Shown here in pieces: positions 27,275-37,356 of a stretch of DNA of 64,000 nt. The stretch comes from an uncultured Halomicronema sp. (lineage in GTDB: Bacteria > Cyanobacteriota > Cyanobacteriia > Phormidesmidales > Phormidesmidaceae): NCBI GenBank assembly GCA_937899725.1, contig CALCCA010000040.1, positions 1 through 64,000 of the forward strand, written 5' to 3'. The stretch's first letter is position 1, and each line of letters opens with the position of its first letter. The position numbers and the translations under genes are program-made. The notes under the pieces were generated by a model. That model searched no databases. It worked only from the letters and a program-made list of their open reading frames with translations, and had not been told where the DNA came from.

Positions 27275-27398
27275 TAGCGGTACGTTTGCCTGAAGGCAAC
27301 GCACCCAATACCCGTTGAGTTTGAATTGTCGTACAGTCTTGCAGGTTGCTGTCGAATCGCTCAAGCTCCGTCTGACGGGGACATAACTCGACCTCAAT

Positions 27399-28751
27399 TC
27401 ATGTCAGCAGCGTTTGGCAAAGGCGGCGGAAATGATCGCCGCGCACTTCAAAGTTGGGGTATTGGTCAAAGCTAGCGCAGGCCGGTGATAGCAATATCGT
27501 TTGAGCGCCGAGTTGGGGGGCGAGTTCGGCACTGCGGCGCACGGCCTGCTCCATCGTTTCGACAATTTCATACGACTCATAGCCGATCGCGGTCAGCCGT
27601 TGAGCAAAGGTCTCGGCGGCATTCCCAATCAGTAAAACACTCACGGCCTTCGCTTGAATCTCGCCGAGCCAAGCGCTATCGTCCCCCGCTTTGGCCTCAC
27701 CGCCCGCGATCAAAATAGCTGGAGCAGGCACGGCCTGCAGCCCCACCACGGCAGCATCATAGTTGGTCGCCTTGCTGTCATTGATATAGGCTGTACCCTG
27801 CCAGGTGCCCACCGCTTCCAAACGGTGGGGCACGCCAGGGAAGGTTTTTACCCCTTGCGCGATCGCGCTAGGCGCCAGTCCCGCTAGGTGGGCAGCGGCA
27901 ACGGCCATGAGTAAATTTTGTTGATTGTGTTCGCCGACCATGTTGAGCGCCGCCACAGCGACGATAGACGTGCCAGCCACCTTGACCCAGCCCGCTTCGA
28001 TATAGGCCAAGGGCGTTAGCGGGGCGATCACATCAGGGCCTTGCGTACTCGTCCAATAGGCGTTGGGAAACTGCGCGGCCGCCTGGGTGCGCAGGGTTGG
28101 ATCATCGCCGTTGAGCACCGCCCGCTTCGATTGATGCAGCAGCTTGGCTTTGATCTGAAAATAGTTGTCGAGGGTTTTGTGGCGAGCCAGATGATCGGGC
28201 GTAAAGGTCGTCCACAGACCGATGTCAGGTGCCAGGGTAGATGCGGCTTCGATTTGATAGCTGCTGAGTTCGGCGATCACCCAGTCGGGAGGGGTGGGCG
28301 CTAGGGCCAATTCACCAATCGCCTCGCCAATGTTGCCACAGGCGGGGGCGCTCAGCCCGGCAGCTTGAAAGATCGCGGCGGTCAGCGCCGTAACAGTCGT
28401 TTTGCCATTGGTGCCCGTGATGCCCACCCAGGGGCGATCGCGCAAATGACGCCAGGCCAGTTCCGCCTCCCCAATCACCTCAACCCCCTGCGCCCGAGCC
28501 GCCATCAGGGCGGGAATATCCCACGGCACGCCAGGGCTCACCACCACCAATTCAGCCGGATCTTTTTCCACTGAAAAGCTGTGGTCGAGGCCAACGGTGA
28601 TCCCTGCCGTTACCAGCGCCGGGATGATTTCCTGCATCAGCGGCTGAGCATTGCGATCGCTGAGCACAACGGCCCAACCGGCCTGCTGCAATAGCTTGGC
28701 CGCGGCAATGCCAGAGCGACCTAACCCAATTACATGAGCGCGTTTTTCCAT
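27399..28751 (-). CDS. murD: UDP-N-acetylmuramoyl-L-alanine--D-glutamate ligase
   Basis: The 450-residue Mur ligase has an N-terminal nucleotide-binding fold ([16 protein letters not shown]), the ATP loop [11 protein letters not shown] at 110-120, NGDDPTLR, the central PHRLEAV and [12 protein letters not shown] motifs, and a C-terminal [20 protein letters not shown]. It adds D-glutamate to the cytoplasmic peptidoglycan precursor. The length is normal. It lies 27 bases downstream of glyS on the same strand, so they may be co-transcribed. The pairing is not functionally obvious. Confidence 0.97.
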   Translation of the reverse strand: MEKRAHVIGLGRSGIAAAKLLQQAGWAVVLSDRNAQPLMQEIIPALVTAGITVGLDHSFSVEKDPAELVVVSPGVPWDIPALMAARAQGVEVIGEAELAWRHLRDRPWVGITGTNGKTTVTALTAAIFQAAGLSAPACGNIGEAIGELALAPTPPDWVIAELSSYQIEAASTLAPDIGLWTTFTPDHLARHKTLDNYFQIKAKLLHQSKRAVLNGDDPTLRTQAAAQFPNAYWTSTQGPDVIAPLTPLAYIEAGWVKVAGTSIVAVAALNMVGEHNQQNLLMAVAAAHLAGLAPSAIAQGVKTFPGVPHRLEAVGTWQGTAYINDSKATNYDAAVVGLQAVPAPAILIAGGEAKAGDDSAWLGEIQAKAVSVLLIGNAAETFAQRLTAIGYESYEIVETMEQAVRRSAELAPQLGAQTILLSPACASFDQYPNFEVRGDHFRRLCQTLLT

Positions 28752-28778
28752 AAGTTCGGATAGTTCGGGTAGCCCTGA

Positions 28779-30935
28779 TTAGCCTTTGACGATCGCGCCA
28801 AACTCTGCCAGCACCCGCGCATGGTTGCGCAGCAGGCCCAGCAGATTTAATCGATTTTGCTGGATGGCGGCATCTTTGTCCATCACGAGGACGCTATCGG
28901 GGCCGTCAAAAAAGCGGCTGACAATCGGGGCAGCAGCTTCGAGTCCTGACACCAGCTGACGATAGTCGCGATCGCGCTGGGCGGCCACGGTTTGCGGCAG
29001 CAGCGCCTGCAACGCTGCCACAAAGGCCCGCTCCGACTCCTGCTGAAACCGCGTCGTATCGACCACGGTGGTCGGATCTAGAACGCTGGCCGCCAAGTCG
29101 CCCTGGGCGGCCAGTCGGGCCGCGCGATTGACCGTTTCATAGATGCGGGCGAGGGTGCCATCTTGCCGCAGACTCTGCAAAAAGACCGCGCGATCGCGCG
29201 TATCCAGCAGGTCATTCAACGCCCGCTGGGTATAGGCGGGGTCGTCGTCACCCACCACGGCATTCACTAAGTCATAGTCGATGGTTAACTCGTCCTGCAG
29301 CAGCGTTTGCACCCGCTGCTTAAAGAAATCCTGCAGCTGCGATCGCAGCGGCTCTGCTTGCTCAACCGTCAAATCCGGGTTTTGCACAAAGGCCGCCACC
29401 ACCTGATCGAGCAGCTCGTGCAGATTGATCGCTAAATCCGCGTCCCAGGTAACAGCGATGATGGCATTCGCCGCCCGGCGCAGCGCAAAGGGATCGGACG
29501 ACCCCGACGGCAACATGCCCAGGCTAAAAATGCCCACCAGGGTATCTAGCCGGTCGGCCATGCCCAAGAGCTGACCCACCAGGGTTTGCGGCAGGCTGTC
29601 GCTGGCACCGCGCGGTCGATAGTGCTCGGCGATCGCTACCGCGACAGCTTCGGGCTCACCACTGTGACGGGCATATTTTTCGCCCATGATGCCCTGCAGT
29701 TCGGGAAATTCCCCCACCATTTGGGTGACGAGGTCAGCCTTGCACAGCTGAGCGGCCCGCTGCAGCTCCTGTCGGGCGGTGGCATCGAGCGCTAATTGAC
29801 TGGCGATTAGCTCAGCGATCGCCCCCATCCGCTGTACCTTTGCCCCCATCGACCCCAGTCGTTCTTCAAAGGTGACGGCATCGAGCTTAGGCACAAAGGC
29901 CGCTAGCGGCTGGGCGCGATCGGCATCAAAAAAGAATTTGCCATCCGCCAGCCGGGCGCGAATGACGCGACCGTTACCCTCGGCAATCAGCGCCGACTTT
30001 TGCGGATCGCCATTTGACACCGTGATGAAGTAGGGCAGCAGTTCCGAGCTGGCGGCCCCCGCCAACACCGGAAAATATCGCTGATGACTTTCCATTTCCA
30101 TCATGGCAACTTCGGCGGGCAGCTCCAAGAAAGCGGGCTCGAACTCCCCCACCACCGCCGTCGGCCATTCCACTAAATTCGCCACCTCGCTCAGCAGATC
30201 TTCGCTCATGTGGGCTTGGCCTTGAACCGACTGCGCTGCCTGTGCCACCGCTGACCGGATGTCGGCCTGCCGCTGTTGACTATCGACCTCGACAAAGGCC
30301 GATCGCAGCTGGGTGGCATAGTCTTGAGCCTGGTTGAGGGTAATCGGCGCGGGATGCAGAACGCGATGGCCTTGAGAAACGCGATCGCTGACGCACCGTT
30401 CGGAGCCGTTCTCTAGCGTCAGGGGAATCAGCTGATCGTCCAGCAGCGTGACCAGCCAGCGAATCGGGCGCGGAAACTTGAGGTCGCCGTCGCCCCAGCG
30501 CATAAACCGCTTGCCCTCAAGTCCTAAAATCCACTGGGGAATCCACTCCTGCAGCAGATCGGTCGCCGCTCGACCGGGGATTTGATGCTGGACGTAGACG
30601 AAGGCACCTTTGTCAGTTTCACGAATTTCCAGATCGTCAACCGCGACATTTTTCGAGCGGGCAAACCCCTCGGCAGCTTTCGTCGGCTGACCGTCTCTAA
30701 AAGCCGCTTTTGCAGGCGGCCCTTTCGCTTCTTCTTCGCGGTCGGGCTGGCGGCTGGGCAAGTCAGTCAGCAGCAGCGCCAATCGTCGGGGCGTGCCGTA
30801 GTAGGCGATCGCGCCCGGCGTCAAATGGGCCTCGGCCAGCTCGGTGGGAATGCGATCGCGCCACTGCGCGAGGGCTTCTTGCACAAAGCTGGCAGGGAGT
30901 TCCTCAGTGCCGACTTCTAATAAAAACGTTGCCAT
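28779..30935 (-). CDS. glyS: Glycine--tRNA ligase beta subunit
   Basis: The 718-residue protein begins [20 protein letters not shown], diagnostic for the beta subunit of the bacterial alpha2beta2 enzyme. It has FKGMRWGDGD-type core sequence ([20 protein letters not shown]), the HD-like segment around [16 protein letters not shown] and a C-terminal tRNA-binding domain ending in [10 protein letters not shown]. It charges tRNA-Gly with the alpha subunit GlyQ, which is not in this window. Full length. Confidence 0.97.
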   Translation of the reverse strand: MATFLLEVGTEELPASFVQEALAQWRDRIPTELAEAHLTPGAIAYYGTPRRLALLLTDLPSRQPDREEEAKGPPAKAAFRDGQPTKAAEGFARSKNVAVDDLEIRETDKGAFVYVQHQIPGRAATDLLQEWIPQWILGLEGKRFMRWGDGDLKFPRPIRWLVTLLDDQLIPLTLENGSERCVSDRVSQGHRVLHPAPITLNQAQDYATQLRSAFVEVDSQQRQADIRSAVAQAAQSVQGQAHMSEDLLSEVANLVEWPTAVVGEFEPAFLELPAEVAMMEMESHQRYFPVLAGAASSELLPYFITVSNGDPQKSALIAEGNGRVIRARLADGKFFFDADRAQPLAAFVPKLDAVTFEERLGSMGAKVQRMGAIAELIASQLALDATARQELQRAAQLCKADLVTQMVGEFPELQGIMGEKYARHSGEPEAVAVAIAEHYRPRGASDSLPQTLVGQLLGMADRLDTLVGIFSLGMLPSGSSDPFALRRAANAIIAVTWDADLAINLHELLDQVVAAFVQNPDLTVEQAEPLRSQLQDFFKQRVQTLLQDELTIDYDLVNAVVGDDDPAYTQRALNDLLDTRDRAVFLQSLRQDGTLARIYETVNRAARLAAQGDLAASVLDPTTVVDTTRFQQESERAFVAALQALLPQTVAAQRDRDYRQLVSGLEAAAPIVSRFFDGPDSVLVMDKDAAIQQNRLNLLGLLRNHARVLAEFGAIVKG

Positions 30936-31254
30936 AACCTCGATGTCGTCTTCCTACAGTGGGATGTCTCTGGTCATTCAAGATCGGCGGGGGCGATCGC
31001 TCGACCACATTTAGCCTCAAAGCTCGGCACCAACTGGCCCATAAGTACCGGTCAGCAGGGGCCAGCCTGACTGAGTTAGCCGCTCGTCGCTTGGTCTCAG
31101 ACGCGCCGCACCGACGTCCTACCAGCGGCAGAAAATCAGCACTAGCTGAGAACTCACAGGCGATGCTCTCACCGCTCCTGAACCGGCTCAGACGATGTTC
31201 TCTGATGGGTCGCCAGACCTCAATCAGTGTATCGCGATGGCGGCGGGCTAACCC
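30936..31254. other. Intergenic, no clear feature
   Basis: This lies upstream of glyS and downstream of the cyclase gene, both on the minus strand. It probably holds the glyS promoter. No hairpin followed by a T-run and no supported coding frame were found. Confidence 0.5.
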
Positions 31255-32529
31255 TTAAAGCCGGCCAACCAGATAGTAAGTTTTCATCGGGCCTTTGCCT
31301 TTGATGGGAATCTCCGGGCCGGGCTGAAACTCAAAGCGATCGGCCAGACGGTGATGAGTCGTCTCGGTGACCTGGATTTTGCCCGGTTGGCCTTGCGATT
31401 CCATGCGGCTAGCCACATTGACCGTGTCGCCCCACAGGTCATAGCTAAACTTTTTAATACCAATCACGCCCGCGACTACACTGCCCGTATTGATGCCGAT
31501 GCGGAGCTGCAGAGGAGTGCGGTCATTGTGGCTAAACTCGCTGACCACCTCGTGCATCGCTAATGCCATATCGGCCACTGCCGCCGCATGACCCGGTCGC
31601 GCGACGGGCACGCCGCCCACCACCATGTAGGCGTCGCCGATGGTTTTGATTTTTTCTAAGTGATAGTGTTCGGCCAAGCGGTCAAAGGCGGAAAAGATTT
31701 GGTTGAGTAAGTTCACCAACTCTAAGGGACTGTACTGCGCCGCCAGCGGGGTGAAGTTAACGATATCGGCAAACAGCACCGTGGCATCGTCAAAGCGCTC
31801 TGCCAACGACCCTTGAAACTGTTTGAGCTGCTCAACCACCGCTTCTGGCAAGATATTGAGCAACAGCTTTTCGGATTTTTGCTGCTCTTGACGCAGGGCC
31901 AGTTCGGCCTCTTGGCGTTCATCAATTTCCTGCTGCAGGCGGTCATTCTGCTCTTTGAGCCGCAGGGTTTGCTGGTGCAGCGCTCGTTGCAGGTTGGCCA
32001 ACAGCGGTGACGGGCTGTGGTTGGCGATCATTTTTTGGGTGCGCGTCTGCAGCCGCTGCTGGGTTTCGCGGCGGGCGACCTGCAGTTTAATACGAGCCAC
32101 CACCTCGGCGGGCCAATAGGGTTTGGGAATATAGTCAGCGCCGCCAACGGCAAAGGCTTGCAGGCGATCGCCCTGAGCCTGCCCCTGCCCCCAAAATAAA
32201 ACGGGAATGGACTGGGTTTCGAGCCCTTGCTGCAGCTGTTGACAAAAGTCGAAACTGCTCGCCCCCAGCAAGGAGGCTTCGAGCAAAATCAGGTGCGGCA
32301 ATCGCCCGGTCAGGCAGGCCCACGCCGCCGTGACCGACCCCACGGTATAAACCACCAGCCCTTCAATGGCCAACGCTTGTAATAGCGCGGCCTGCTGATA
32401 GCCAGTGGGATCAACCAATAGGATGTAAAACCCCGTATCGACTGCGGGGGGAGTCATCGGGCTGGTAGAGTGCCAACGCGCCCGCCCCATTGCTGAAACA
32501 TCGTTGCACCTGGAATAAGTGGAATACAC
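31255..32529 (-). CDS. Adenylate cyclase with degenerate receiver domain
   Basis: The 424-residue protein starts at GTG with AAGGA 6 bases upstream. Residues 33-150 form a receiver-like domain in which the phospho-acceptor position is Glu84 (LILLEASL) instead of Asp; the usual Thr is also lost, but the PKPY Lys remains. A coiled coil (about 180-225) leads to a class III cyclase domain. Its metal Asp residues are Asp254 (FADIVNFT) and Asp299 (IGDAYM), its adenine-type Lys is in EKIKTIGD, and DLWGDTVNVASRMES follows. It should make cAMP. The Glu substitution may mimic constant phosphorylation (inference). A CRP-type site lies at 37152 in this window. Confidence 0.92.
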   Translation of the reverse strand: MYSTYSRCNDVSAMGRARWHSTSPMTPPAVDTGFYILLVDPTGYQQAALLQALAIEGLVVYTVGSVTAAWACLTGRLPHLILLEASLLGASSFDFCQQLQQGLETQSIPVLFWGQGQAQGDRLQAFAVGGADYIPKPYWPAEVVARIKLQVARRETQQRLQTRTQKMIANHSPSPLLANLQRALHQQTLRLKEQNDRLQQEIDERQEAELALRQEQQKSEKLLLNILPEAVVEQLKQFQGSLAERFDDATVLFADIVNFTPLAAQYSPLELVNLLNQIFSAFDRLAEHYHLEKIKTIGDAYMVVGGVPVARPGHAAAVADMALAMHEVVSEFSHNDRTPLQLRIGINTGSVVAGVIGIKKFSYDLWGDTVNVASRMESQGQPGKIQVTETTHHRLADRFEFQPGPEIPIKGKGPMKTYYLVGRL

Positions 32530-32804
32530 CGAGAATCCTTTATCTAAAACTCCTGACCAATCTTTACCGATGGTGTGATTTGTCGATGCCCCTAGCCCGA
32601 TGGCGTTGGGCCTAGTATGCCCATCGACTCCGCCCAGTGGCGATCACTCACCGACGACGGTCGCTCAGCGATCGCCGCAACAGGGGCCAACCGGTGACCC
32701 CACGGTCATCTCTACGAGTTCATGGCGGCCTTTTCCGGGAATGGTGCCGAACAGGGAACGTCGCCGCATAGCAGCGGCAGGAGCCAGAGTCACCACTTTA
32801 TGGC

Positions 32805-33485
32805 CTATGGGCGATCGCGCAAAACCATTTCCGCTAGGCTGAGATCTTCGGGTGTGGTGATTTTGAGATTGGTTTCTTCGCCCGGCACGATTTTGACCGG
32901 CAGACCGCATTTTTCAAACAGGGCGGCGTCATCGGTCACCGTCCATCCGGCAGCTTTACCTTGAGCGTGAGCGGCTTTGAGTTTGGCGACGTGGAAGCCC
33001 TGCGGAGTTTGCGCCGCCCATAAACAACTGCGATCGGGGGTCTGTTGAATGAGGCCATCATCCCCCACGACCTTGATGGTGTCTTTGACGGGCACCGCAG
33101 CAATCAGACCGGGGCAGGTTTGCAGCGCTTGAGAGCAGCGGTCAAACAGGTCAGGCGTGGCTAAACACCGCGCCCCATCGTGAATCAAGACTTGCTCAGC
33201 AGCTTCTGGCAGTGCCTGTAACCCGTTATACACCGACGCTTGACGAGTGCTACCACCAAGAATCAGGGTGACCGGTGTCTCCAGGGGGGTGACCTGCAAG
33301 ATCTGGAGAATGTCGAAGCGATCGTCGGGTTGGCAAATGATGCCAATCCAAGCGATGGTTGGGCTGGCGTTGGCCGCCTGCAGCGTCCAGGCCAGCAGGG
33401 GTTGGCCATGCAGGGTCAGCAACAGCTTGTTGCGATCGCTGCCCATGCGTCGCCCTACCCCAGCGGCAGGAATCAACAGATGCAT
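32805..33485 (-). CDS. ispD: 2-C-methyl-D-erythritol 4-phosphate cytidylyltransferase
   Basis: The 226-residue protein begins [20 protein letters not shown], the CTP-binding loop of IspD. It has [35 protein letters not shown] and the end [13 protein letters not shown]. It makes CDP-methylerythritol in the MEP isoprenoid pathway, which supplies carotenoid and chlorophyll precursors in cyanobacteria. Full length. It is divergent from the glycosyltransferase gene at 33654. Confidence 0.97.
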   Translation of the reverse strand: MHLLIPAAGVGRRMGSDRNKLLLTLHGQPLLAWTLQAANASPTIAWIGIICQPDDRFDILQILQVTPLETPVTLILGGSTRQASVYNGLQALPEAAEQVLIHDGARCLATPDLFDRCSQALQTCPGLIAAVPVKDTIKVVGDDGLIQQTPDRSCLWAAQTPQGFHVAKLKAAHAQGKAAGWTVTDDAALFEKCGLPVKIVPGEETNLKITTPEDLSLAEMVLRDRP

Positions 33486-33653
33486 GGTGGGCCTCCTCTC
33501 GGCAATTTTCCTTTTTCACCCTACCGCGAATTTTTGCCGTCCCAGTGGCGCCACCTATTCAACGGTGAATTATTAAGAGTTTTGTTGGCAACAACGCATT
33601 CTTACGGCCCGCGTTCCTCTAGAATGTGGAACGGACAAGCAGGACAGATAGCT

Positions 33654-34619
33654 ATGCAAGTACTGGCTCTCGTTCCGGGTGGAGTTAGCGATCAGCTTCT
33701 TTTTTTCCCGACGCTTGAGACGCTCAAGCAATCATTTCCACAGGCCGAAATTTCGGTCGTCGTAGAGCCTACAGCAACGGCAGCTTATCGAGTATCGAAG
33801 ATCGTTGAAGCAACGATTCCGTATCCGTTTAGCAATAACAACAGTCCCGCTGACTGGGCTAACCTCTTGGGCATCGTGCGCGATCGCGAATACGAAGTCG
33901 TGATTACCGCCACTCAAGACTGGGCCACCGCGCTGATGCTCTGGCTTAGCGGCATTCCCACTCGCATTGGCTATCAGAGCAGCGCCAACAATCGGTTTCT
34001 GACAGCGACCGTGCCCTGCAAACCAGAACAGTACAAAGCCTTTCAATATCACGATCTGCTCGCCCCACTGGCGGACTCGGGGGCCTGTGCCGAGATCGCA
34101 ATCAATGTGCCTCAAAGCGACATTGGCTGGGTCGACAACCAAATCCAGGCTCAGGGCCTGGGCGAACAGGGCTACGTCTTGATGCATCCCGGTGCCGATG
34201 AGGGCAGTCCGAGCACTGCCTACCCCCCAGAAAACTGGGTAGCCATCGTGCAAGACTTTCAGAAGCGTCAGCCGGGCTTGCCCCTCGTGATGCTGCAGCG
34301 GCCAGAAACTGCGAATGCCGTCAAAATCATCACCCAGCAGGTGCCGAGCGTTAAGGTCGTGCGGCCTGACAACTTGGGGCAAACGGCGGCGCTGATCGCT
34401 GGGGCCAATCTCTTACTCACGACCGATAGCGACGTCTCAGAATTAGGAGTGGCCCTCAACGTGTTTACGCTGGTGCTCTTTGGGGCCAATCAGCCGGTCT
34501 ATCGTCTGCCGCCGGTCGAGGGCTCTGAGCAACGGTTCCTTAGCGTCACCTCGGCCAGCCAAACGCTAGCCGATATTCCCGTTGAAACTGTCCTCAAAAA
34601 AGTGTGGGGTGAAGCCTAA
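33654..34619 (+). CDS. Glycosyltransferase family 9 (heptosyltransferase-like)
   Basis: The 321-residue protein has a GT-B fold: N-terminal MQVLALVPGGVSDQLLFFP, a middle linker, and the C-terminal nucleotide-sugar half with VLMHPGADEG, PPENWVAIVQDF, DNLGQTAALIAGANLLLTTDSD and FGANQPVYRLPP. This is the GT9 pattern of ADP-heptose:LPS heptosyltransferases. The usual DTG is replaced by TDSD. The acceptor in this organism is unknown. ATG 33654 is preferred; an ATG at 33624 is also open. A small membrane protein follows 54 bases downstream. Confidence 0.88.
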   Translation: MQVLALVPGGVSDQLLFFPTLETLKQSFPQAEISVVVEPTATAAYRVSKIVEATIPYPFSNNNSPADWANLLGIVRDREYEVVITATQDWATALMLWLSGIPTRIGYQSSANNRFLTATVPCKPEQYKAFQYHDLLAPLADSGACAEIAINVPQSDIGWVDNQIQAQGLGEQGYVLMHPGADEGSPSTAYPPENWVAIVQDFQKRQPGLPLVMLQRPETANAVKIITQQVPSVKVVRPDNLGQTAALIAGANLLLTTDSDVSELGVALNVFTLVLFGANQPVYRLPPVEGSEQRFLSVTSASQTLADIPVETVLKKVWGEA

Positions 34620-34673
34620 TCGATCGCGCGATCGCCCCCTCAATATCACCGCCTGATTAAGGAGTCCAAACCC

Positions 34674-35180
34674 GTGGAGAAAATCAAAGGCCAAGCCAGT
34701 CGAGTTAGCGAGTTGGTGTTTGCCGCTGATACCGCAGCGACTTACCAAAGAGCCCTGGTGCTCACGTTAAACATCCTGCGAGAAACTGCAGTGCTGCTGT
34801 GGTTAGCCATTTGCTTGGTTTTTGTCGGGGGTGAATGGTTTTGGAAAAACTCCATCAGCCTAGGCCGCCGAGGCCGAGACTGGTACAACGATTTACAAGC
34901 CCCCAGCACCGAAGAGCCTAAATCAGCGACGGCGATCGGGCAGTCCGCCTTGACCGCGATCGGCACCAGCACCGAAACGCTACTCTACAAAGCGAAGCAG
35001 CAGCTCGGGATTGATGCCGAGCCACCGGCCCCCAAGCCAGTCACACCGACCGTCACCGCCACACCTGAGCCTGCTGCCCCAACACCCCCGCCAGCGCCTC
35101 AAGCGATAGCGGCACCCCCCACGGCAGAGGCCCTGTCAACTGACAGCGAAGGTTCAGAAGACGACGACAGCGAACTCTAG
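34674..35180 (+). CDS. Small membrane protein, acidic Pro-rich tail
   Basis: The 168-residue product starts at GTG with AAGGAG 9 bases upstream. One membrane helix spans about residues 38-53 (AVLLWLAICLVFVGGEW). The rest is a hydrophilic region and a low-complexity Pro/Ala/Thr tail ending in acidic residues (GSEDDDSEL). No enzyme domain is recognised. It lies 54 bases after the GT9 gene and is probably co-transcribed with it; a role in envelope glycan assembly would be inference. Confidence 0.75.
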   Translation: MEKIKGQASRVSELVFAADTAATYQRALVLTLNILRETAVLLWLAICLVFVGGEWFWKNSISLGRRGRDWYNDLQAPSTEEPKSATAIGQSALTAIGTSTETLLYKAKQQLGIDAEPPAPKPVTPTVTATPEPAAPTPPPAPQAIAAPPTAEALSTDSEGSEDDDSEL

Positions 35181-35669
35181 CTGTAAGCCGAGGCTTAGGA
35201 CGGCTTGACCGACTAGCAAACGCCATTAATCGGAATCGCCTTAAGCATCGGCATTGGCCGCGATCAACAGCACCCTGACCGTGAATCGCGGTGGGGGCGC
35301 TGTTAATAATGGACACTATTCCTAGTATTTGAATAGCGATAGGAGCTTCAGGAACTGAGGTAGCCCCGTCCACCTCAAGATAGAGGTTACTGGAGCACAA
35401 GATACAGAGATATCGCGGCCCCATCGAAGAAACTACAGCAAGCCGCAGTGCTCAGACAGCAGACGGAGTGCATTGCAAATAGCAGCACAGTAGCGCGTCA
35501 CAGGCCGATAATAAAGGGAAGCATTAAGCGTCGCAGCCGACAACATCAATCCCTTGCAAGTCGTACTCATAACGAGTATGATTTAATCAATGAGGAATGT
35601 TGAACCGTTGTACTGTATTGATGTTCCCCTGAACGATTTCCACTTACAGCATGCCTAAGGAGGCGACTC
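35181..35669. other. Region upstream of dps with promoter and operator-like palindrome
   Basis: The first 370 bases hold nothing recognisable. The promoter-like pair and short palindrome at 35554-35582, plus a long leader and strong ribosome site, belong to dps. Confidence 0.6.
35554..35582 (+). promoter_or_regulatory. Candidate dps promoter with overlapping TACTC-N5-GAGTA palindrome
   Basis: TTGCAA (35554-35559) and TATGAT (35577-35582) are separated by 17 bases, a close match to a sigma-70 promoter. A short perfect inverted repeat TACTC (35564-35568), ATAAC, GAGTA (35574-35578) overlaps the spacer and -10. This is a placement where a repressor such as a Fur/PerR-type protein could block RNA polymerase. 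The regulator is not identified. The transcript would have a leader of about 80 bases. Confidence 0.55.
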
Positions 35670-36194
35670 ATGGTTGCAACCCCGACTAAATCAACCGTTC
35701 GGTTTTACCCCACTCGCAACGACCTGCCTACCGATGTGCGAGAGCAGGTGGTCGCAATTTTGAATAAGAGCCTCGCAGCCACCTTGGATCTCAAGACGCA
35801 AACCAAGCAGGCTCACTGGAACGTCAAAGGCAAAGACTTTTATCAGCTACACGAGCTGTTTGATGAAATGTCCGGTGAAATGGAGGAATACGTTGATATG
35901 GTGGCCGAGCGAGTGACGGCACTCGGCGGTACCGCGCTTGGTACAGCTCGCATGGCTGCAGATGAGTCCATTCTGCCCGAGTATCCGGTTGATGCCATTG
36001 ATGGCAATGAGCATGTCATGGCCTTAGCCGATCGCTATGCGGCCTATGCCAAGCATGTTCGTGCAGCCATTGATGCCACTGATGCGGCCGGTGACGCTGA
36101 CACCGCTGATCTTTACACTGAAATCTCTCGCACCATTGACAAGCGTCTGTGGTTCCTAGAGTCCCATTTAATCAGTCGTGACAATCTCGCCTAA
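35670..36194 (+). CDS. dps: Dps-family ferritin-like DNA protection protein
   Basis: The 174-residue protein has an AAGGAGG ribosome site 7 bases before its ATG. The Dps ferroxidase motif is complete: KQAHWNVKGKDFYQLHELFDEM followed by EEYVDMVAER, with its His, His, Asp and Glu ligands at subunit interfaces. Dps forms 12-mers that oxidise and store iron with peroxide and can bind DNA. Full length. It is probably monocistronic, bounded by the promoter at 35554 and the hairpin at 36249. Confidence 0.95.
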   Translation: MVATPTKSTVRFYPTRNDLPTDVREQVVAILNKSLAATLDLKTQTKQAHWNVKGKDFYQLHELFDEMSGEMEEYVDMVAERVTALGGTALGTARMAADESILPEYPVDAIDGNEHVMALADRYAAYAKHVRAAIDATDAAGDADTADLYTEISRTIDKRLWFLESHLISRDNLA

Positions 36195-36847
36195 AAACGA
36201 CCGACTTGAAGCTTCTCTGGTTTGAAGTTTCTGTCTGGTTTCAACAAGCTGCTGGCTTTGATTCGCTATCGAATTGCAGCCAGCAGTTTTCTATTTTGGG
36301 CCATTCAAACAGGCAGAGGCAAAGTTCCAAGAAACCAATACAGTGTCGAAAAGTATTCTCAGCCCTCGATTAATCGCCGCCCGCTTAAGATTTCTGGCGA
36401 TTTCCGAGGAGTTCTGAGTGCTGTCTAGCACCAATCTCTCTACCCAGGGCGGTTCACCATGGCATCCTAAACTGTTGATCTCAAACCCCGTCATCGCGAA
36501 TAGTGAGGATATTTAGGCGGCACTCTACCAGCAGGCCATCCAACGCTGTCACCGCAGTAGCCCCACAGCGATTGCCTTGGTATGAGTAACGAAAATTCTT
36601 TTCAATAGATAATATATTGCCAACCACTCGCTCCCACTCTAAGCATCTCCTTGAAATCAGGATTTTGCCCTCAAAGTAGCGATACAGATAACCAAGCTTG
36701 CCTGACAGAAACAGTTGCTGCTGGTTTCAAAAGACACCAATCTCTCAATTGCAAGAATATTGAGCGATCGCTCTGATTGATACCGAGAAACATTGCTTCA
36801 AGACCATGCAACTGGTTCAGAGCGGTGAGATTTTATGAGAGATAAAC
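36195..36847. other. Region after dps: terminator, then no clear feature
   Basis: The dps terminator lies at 36249-36296. The remaining 550 bases have no supported gene. A 68-codon frame at 36222-36428 runs through the terminator and is rejected. Confidence 0.55.
36249..36296 (+). terminator. Rho-independent terminator of dps
   Basis: CTGCTGGCT (36249-36257) pairs perfectly with AGCCAGCAG (36278-36286), and inside it ATTCG pairs with CGAAT around CTAT. TTTTCTATTTT follows directly. It starts 55 bases after the dps stop codon. Confidence 0.85.
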
Positions 36848-37042
36848 CTAATAGCTAGAGACCAAACTAATTAGCCCAGAGTCCATTGATTCCATGAGTA
36901 ACTCTAAGGCTTCAGCATCGGTGTCAGGAAGATATCCCAAACGCGTCAACTCAGTGTTGATAGCGTTTTCTAGGTCAGGAGTGAGTCTGTGGATGGCGAT
37001 CGCCTGACTCACCAGCGATCTGATACTACTAGAGGGCTTCAT
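36848..37042 (-). CDS. Small protein of unknown function (64 residues)
   Basis: This ATG-started 64-residue frame is entirely hydrophilic, with helical-looking segments (ENAINTELTRLGYLPD and AEALELLMESMDSGLISLV). The DAEALELLMESMDSG pattern is like short conserved cyanobacterial proteins I have seen but cannot name. It is divergent from the STAS gene and shares the region with a CRP-like palindrome at 37152. The function is not recognised. Confidence 0.55.
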   Translation of the reverse strand: MKPSSSIRSLVSQAIAIHRLTPDLENAINTELTRLGYLPDTDAEALELLMESMDSGLISLVSSY

Positions 37043-37356
37043 AGTGCACGATAATCAGGGACAGTACTAGATTACTGGTCGATTATCGGTCATCCTCATC
37101 GATGTCTCTGTGATCCCGTTAAATCTTCCTTGTGATTTCAGGCGAGAATAGCGTGATTTAAATCACAATTGCTTTTGTAGCTGAAAATACCTTACGTAGA
37201 ATCACTTAACTGAAACTTTATATAGGCCGGACTCGGTATCAAGATTGTGAAAACTAGGCCGATTTGGATGGGCGAAGTCGAGCAACTGCTTTAACTTCGG
37301 AACATCGGTTTACACACCTTTATAAGCAAACGTACGAGATTTGGAGTGTATCAGCT
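37043..37356. promoter_or_regulatory. Divergent regulatory region
   Basis: This lies between the 64-residue gene (minus) and the STAS gene (plus). It contains a CRP-like palindrome at 37152-37167, a TAGAAT at 37197-37202 and a TATATA at 37219-37224 that could serve as -10 elements. It ends with TTTGGAG ahead of the STAS ATG. Confidence 0.5.
37152..37167. promoter_or_regulatory. CRP (cAMP receptor)-like site CGTGA-N6-TCACA
   Basis: CGTGATTTAAATCACA matches the TGTGA-N6-TCACA consensus of E. coli CRP and cyanobacterial SyCRP1 in nine of ten defined bases. The inner 14 bases (GTGATTTAAATCAC) are a perfect palindrome. It lies 190 bases upstream of the STAS ATG. No other site this close to the consensus was noticed in the window. 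Confidence 0.5.

Larger units (their letters stand above)
26899..27398. other. Intergenic region with glgC terminator and MITE-like element
   Basis: This 500-base gap lies between glgC (plus) and the end of murD (minus). It holds the terminator at 26949-26996 and a small TIR-bounded element at 27133-27274. The rest has no coding frame that can be supported. Confidence 0.6.

Noticed and set aside
36222-36428. 68-codon plus-strand frame after dps
   Set aside because: It runs through the dps terminator hairpin and has no recognisable product or ribosome site.
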